Source: Forficula auricularia (Eukaryota; Arthropoda; Insecta; Dermaptera; Forficulidae). Taken from it: a DNA stretch of 64,000 nucleotides. The notes under the pieces were generated by a model. That model did not search any database. It was not told the origin of the DNA and saw only the letters and a program-made list of their open reading frames with translations. This document shows positions 59,806 to 64,000 of this stretch, piece by piece. Each line of letters opens with the position of its first letter. Position 1 is the first letter of the stretch. The stretch lies in the NCBI GenBank assembly GCA_024734495.1, contig JALMQS010000847.1, positions 1 to 64,000 of the forward strand. Direction: 5' to 3'. Position numbers and translations under genes: made by a program.

Positions 59806-59949
59806 TTATATGTTCCTTAGTTATTAAGGAATTTGGTGTTGGTACTTGGTGAAATATTTTTAAAAAATTATTGGATAAAAAATACTTGGTAGGTTTCTTA
59901 ATGTGAAACCTACCAAGTATTTTTTATCCAATAATTTTTATATGTTCCT
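59806..59949 (+). mobile_element. 120-bp minimal PLE-end insertion with 12-bp TSD
   Basis: 59818..59937 lies between TTATATGTTCCT repeats (59806-59817, 59938-59949). It has the same tail as the PLE at 17446 (TAGTTATTAAGGAATTTGG) and the outer ~35 nt of both arms, with no body and no core. It fixes the terminal sequence of that PLE lineage. Confidence 0.85.
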
Positions 59950-59988
59950 ATTCACTAGAAAATGCTACGAAAGCCTATAGATAATATA

Positions 59989-60163
59989 TTTGAGACCGAG
60001 GGGTGAACCGCGATTGGAATTCGGTGTACACCGTCTTTGGAATTATTTGGAATACTTTGGAATTCATTAGATAATCTATTGTCATCTATTGTCTTCTACT
60101 TGGAAATGAAAGTGGAAGTAGGTGTACACGATTTTAGGTCGCGGTTCACCCTTCGTTTGAGAC
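59989..60163. mobile_element. 8-bp-TSD MITE family B, copy 3
   Basis: The element 59997..60155 has ends CGAGGGGTGAACCGCGATT and, inverted, CGAAGGGTGAACCGCGACC. Both flanks are TTTGAGAC. Interior as in the 24132 copy, in the opposite orientation. Confidence 0.85.
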
Positions 60164-60462
60164 TAACTCTTTTATCATTTCCATTACTAATATTTCCTAA
60201 GTTGAGTAGAAGGTCACCCGGAATAATTTTGTCGTTCTCTTTGACTCGTCCTGTCCCTAAGGCTCAATTTCTATTCAAACAAAATGCTAGAGGTGAGCCG
60301 AGTGAATGGTTTGGTTCTATTGTTAAGATATAGAAATAGGGAGGCGGAAAGGAAATGGATGTGCAGTGTCAGTGCACTTGATGAACGCTACTTCCGGTCT
60401 TCTTTTAGGTGTCGAACAAGCTCACGCCCTTGGAACACGACAGCCTGCTCTACAGCGCTATT

Positions 60463-61300
60463 ATCTACATCATATATGGGCAACCGGGCCGGATCCAGCT
60501 CTCCACCAGCTTCAATCCGGCCCGCGAGAGATTCACAAATTTCAAATAACGTGCAAAAAAAATTAAAAATTTAGCACAGATTGTTTATTTGTAATAACTT
60601 TGTATTTGTCAACCAACCTAAAATTGTATTCTTCAAATCATAAATACTAAAATCGATAAATAATATTATTAAGCGTACGCAGTGGAACGCCACAGATTGG
60701 TTTTCCGATTTTAAGAATATGGATAGCACTTTCAATATTTTTGCAAATCCTTGTAAGTGTAATGTGGAAGATGTTCCGCTTCACCTACAAATGGAGTTGA
60801 TCGAGCTTCAAGAAGACTCATATTTGAAGTCTAAATTTGATGATGTGGAACTAAGCGATTTTTACAGAACCGGATGAAAAGTATCCACAGCTGAGAGTTA
60901 TCGCACGAAAAATAATTTGCACATTCGGAAGCACGTATAAATGTGAGCAGTTTTTTTTCAATCATGAAAATTAATCAAAATAAGCATCGTACTCGGTTTA
61001 CAGATGTTAATTTAGAAAACACTTTGCGCCTATGTTCTAGTGTTATTGAGCCCAATATCGATCATCTTGTTTCTCAGCTCCAAACTCAATTCTCTCATTA
61101 ATTTTCATTTGATTTTTCCATCTTTTTTTGTTAATTTGCTTTTTATGTTTGATTATGCTAAGTATTATAATTAATAAATAAAAAATATGTGAATTTTTAT
61201 TCACCACTACCTACTTATTTCTTACCTACGGCCCGCGACCTGATTAAGTTCCGAAATTACGCCCTCATCTAAGCAATGGTTGTCCATGCCTGATCTACAT
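60463..61300 (+). mobile_element. Internally deleted hAT element with perfect 8-bp TSD
   Basis: The element 60471..61292 has ends CATATATGGGCAACCGG and, inverted, CAGGCATGGACAACCATTG. Both flanks are ATCTACAT (60463-60470, 61293-61300). It keeps only the transposase C-terminus. Confidence 0.8.
60698..61101 (+). pseudogene. hAT transposase C-terminus (GTF2IRD2/ZBED-like)
   Basis: Reads WFSDFKNMDSTFNIFANP, then VPLHLQMELIELQEDSYL. After a stop and frameshift it continues YPQLRVIARKIICTFGSTYK CEQFF, then after a second frameshift MKINQNKHRTRFTDVNLENT and LRLCSSVIEPNIDHLV, ending at 61099-61101. The CTFGSTYxCEQFFS-MK...R..TD..L pattern is the hAT C-terminal catalytic/dimerisation region, as in the GTF2IRD2-like domesticated family. 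The N-terminal BED finger and most of the catalytic core are missing. Inactive. Confidence 0.8.
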
Positions 61301-62180
61301 AGCGCCCAAAATTCCAAAATATTTTATTTGATAAGCTCGTGAGGTGGCTTCGCTTGTCTACGGGGAAGGCCGAAAATGAGAATTTACTACATAATTTTCA
61401 TTTGTAAACCAAGGATTAAAAGAAAAGCGACAGGGCTTATTACGACACCTGGTATACTAGGCGATTTTACTAGATTAACATCTTATCGAGCGTTTTCTTA
61501 CTAAAGATTGCCTTCGCAAATATTTCGTCCTAATAAAAATCCTCTCTGAGCCAAAGAGTCATTATTTTTATTCGGCGAGCTATCAGAGGAACCTGAAAAC
61601 AAGAACACAGAATCGCTTTAGGAAAAATTAATTAATTAATTAAAAAATATATAGAGCTAGTTCAAAAAAAACACTGTAAAAAATCTTAACTGAACTTGAA
61701 CTGGAAGATATAATTATTTCCTTATCTAAAGGGCCAGGATCCGCATCAACATCTGCCATTTTAAAAACATTTGAGACTAAATTAGTGCATATACCTACCA
61801 ACAGCACATAGTTGATTAAATTATATTTGAAGTAAAAAATTAAGAATTCAATTGGTTAAATAAAACATTGATATAACTTACTGTTTTCAAATAACCTAAC
61901 CTATTTAAAACAAAATAGTCAATAAAAATGATAGAAAGGTAGAAAAAATAATTTAATATAATTTAAATTAAAATAAAATAAATTATATAAAAAAGTTTTA
62001 TTTTGGACTTTAGCTGTGCAAAATGAAACGAAATGAAATTTCAAACAAAAAGAACCAAGGATAGCTAATATGGCTTCTGTTTGAAAGAACTTCCCACTGA
62101 CGTCAGAGCAGTTGAGCGAGTCAAAGTGAGCACTCCTTGATCCCTATCTACCAAAACTTAGTATTTATTGCTCATGAACT
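61301..62180. other. Unassigned stretch with a short shared repeat
   Basis: 62045-62125 resembles 21085-21175 (both have GCTAATATGGCTTCTGT-like and TGACGTCAGAG-like motifs), so it is a dispersed repeat. Otherwise nothing recognised. Confidence 0.3.
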
Positions 62181-62189
62181 GAAGGTTTT

Positions 62190-62385
62190 CTACATTTTAT
62201 TCGATCGCGACTCTAATGTAGGAATTTTTGTCAAATATTGAGTGAAAATAATATTTGAACTTATATATTTCTAACTTGAAATAATGATATTAAATAAATT
62301 TTAATTTTCTCATTAATATATCAAAGAATAATTGATACGTCAACAAAGAATTATTTTGACCGCGCTGATTTGGCCATATTGAGAT
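62190..62385 (+). repeat. Intron-repeat C family, partial copy
   Basis: Contains ATTCGATCGCGACTCTAATG, TCAAATATTGAGTGAAAATA and CATTAATATATCAAAGAATA as in the E2 intron 1 copies, then breaks off inside the left palindrome arm. Confidence 0.6.
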
Positions 62386-62964
62386 TTGAATGTCATGAAA
62401 GTAAAATGATTTGTGTGTTAGGTCCCGAAATAAAAAATTTCCCATTTGGGTTCATGGGCTAAATTTTGAAAAAAATTATTAAGAGCCGTTTCCAAATTAA
62501 AAAAAATACAAATATATATAAGTATATAAATAAATACCGTATATATATATACAATTTTTGCTCGTTTAATGTCAACAGGAGGCCCGAATCTGTAAAATAA
62601 TTGGGCCCTCAAAATCAATTAAATAAAAAAATTTAAAAAAAATTCTGAACCATGAACGATTAAACCCAAATTTTGGTACTTATTAAAAAAACATTTATTT
62701 TTTTCAAATAATCAAAATGTACAAAACGTTCCTTGTCGACACGGATAACAAAAAAATACTACATAATAATAGTTTAGTAGATTATTGAATTTATTTTTAT
62801 TTCATTTGTAAATAGCGTCCTTGGAAATTTCTTAAATATTAAATAATAAATATATTTTAAAAAATATTTTTTTTGTTTACATGTTTACTATATAAGTATT
62901 TAAATAGGCCTCGATTTCACTTATTTATTAATTTTTAGCATTAAAATTTTATTTAAATCACACA

Positions 62965-63140
62965 TATTTAATTATAATTATTTATTGTACACGAACAAAT
63001 AATACAATATAGATTTTAGATTAAATGAATTTTAAACGAACCAGGTGTTCATACTTGAAAACTACCGCAGAATAAGTCGATCGAAACGTCGTAGTTATAT
63101 TGTATTATTTGTTCGTGTTCAATAAATAATTATAATTAAT
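62965..63140 (+). mobile_element. Short palindrome-ended element
   Basis: ATTATAATTATTTATTG...ACGAACAAATAATACAATAT (62970-63013) is mirrored at ~63092-63138. Just before the right arm, TCGATCGAAACGTCGTAG resembles the GAAAC half of the core. The 63140 element is inserted at its right edge. Confidence 0.5.
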
Positions 63141-63616
63141 AGTTGAATAAAAGATTTCACTGTCGATGGTAACAGAATTGTTTTTATTTTAGGTTAAAAA
63201 TAAAATGAGAGAGTCTTCTGTTTTTTAAATAAAATAATTTTTAATTATTTCTAGAGACTATAGTTTCGAAGGCATTGCCTTCATCATCAGTCTATCACAA
63301 ATATTTCAAATTAGTTACAAATTAAGATTTATACATTGAAAATTTTGAAAAATATATAATGTCTTTTTCTTCATGTTTCCTCTTGGGAGAGTTACATTCT
63401 AATCTCCCAAGAGGAAACATGAAGAAAAAGACATTATATATTTTTCAAAATTTTCAATGTATAAATCTTAATTTGTAACTAATTTGAAATATTTGTGATA
63501 GACTGATGATGAAGGCAATGCCTTCGAAACTATAGTCTCTAGAAATAATTAAAAATTATTTTATTTAAAAAACAGAAGACTCTCTCATTTTATTTTTAAC
63601 CTAAAATTATAATTAA
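63128..63616 (+). mobile_element. 465-bp near-perfect palindromic element with hammerhead-like cores, 12-bp TSD
   Basis: The element 63140..63604 lies between AATTATAATTAA repeats (63128-63139, 63605-63616). Tail 63140-63185, then arms 63186-63390 and 63403-63607, both 205 nt, exactly symmetrical about 63396.5 with a 12-nt loop; I saw no mismatch. Plus strand 63503-63537 reads CTGATGAT, the stem GAAGGC/GCCTTC, then GAAACTATAGTC; the same sits on minus in the left arm. The last arm bases overlap the target duplication. Confidence 0.85.
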
Positions 63617-64000
63617 GGTTGCTCGGACAGTACCCCGTAAGTCAAAATAAAATCTAAATCTTTTTTTCGACTAAAATTAAAAATTTTATCACATAAATTA
63701 ATTATTTTAATTTAGTGTTAGTTAACATCATTTTTAATCGGATATATGAAATAATTTAATTAATAAATATAATAAATAAATGTCTTTTGACTCGAATCAC
63801 GTGATTTATTTATTTTTAAGTGAAGCGGACTGATATTTTTGATCATTTAGATTTGAATATTTAGAAAACTCTGTGTCAGAAAGTTTTTTTTAACGTTACC
63901 TACGATAATTTATCTATATAAAAGTTTTTTTTTTCTCATCATACGATTTGGCTAGATTAATAGAAATATATTCTTTCAGCCAACATTCCCTATTCACTAC
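63617..64000. other. Unassigned AT-rich stretch to window end
   Basis: Nothing recognised. Confidence 0.25.

Overview
This is an AT-rich animal nuclear window, most likely arthropod and probably insect. It is intron-containing, dense in transposable elements, and has one well-supported host gene. That gene is a five-exon E2 ubiquitin-conjugating enzyme of the UBE2G1 type on the minus strand (23912..27980). All splice sites are canonical, the protein is 163 aa and the catalytic Cys is intact. Its introns are loaded with repeats. No prokaryotic features, rRNA or CRISPR were seen.

Layout. 1..~15.9 kb is a giant fold-back element. Its arms are inverted, carry a 119-bp satellite and flank about 12 kb of nested elements: LINE 3' ends, long palindromic MITEs, a Penelope-like element (PLE) with reverse transcriptase and GIY-YIG domains, and a THAP-like exon. 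16..23.4 kb holds another PLE, pogo/Tigger-like fragments with a repeated exon-like module, hAT-type MITEs and a third PLE fragment. 23.9..28.0 kb is the E2 gene. 28..39 kb is repeats, including a partial segmental duplicate of 17.2..20 kb and a composite element carrying an R2-type endonuclease fragment. 39.57..51.3 kb is a head-to-tail array of about six units cut from one LINE, ending in that LINE's upstream RT and endonuclease portion. 51.65..53.2 kb is an R4/Dong-like LINE 3' half in TAA microsatellite. 53.6..64 kb is hAT elements, a fold-back remnant, 8-bp-TSD MITEs and many palindromic insertions.

The most interesting pattern is a class of palindromic insertions recurring across the window. 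Each has two inverted arms, and most show a one-sided 'tail' of about 35-55 nt and direct target-site duplications of 11-15 bp. Where the arms are long enough they usually carry a hammerhead-like core (CTGANGA, a short stem, GAAA). Sizes run from 62 bp to 2.2 kb. Three larger members enclose PLE coding sequence or other DNA, so the short ones look like PLE-derived non-autonomous retroelements. Two insertions can be compared with their empty sites inside the 17-20 / 32-36 kb duplication.

Limits: all calls come from reading the sequence by eye. Family names rest on motifs, terminal structure and target duplications. Edges marked approximate were not aligned computationally.
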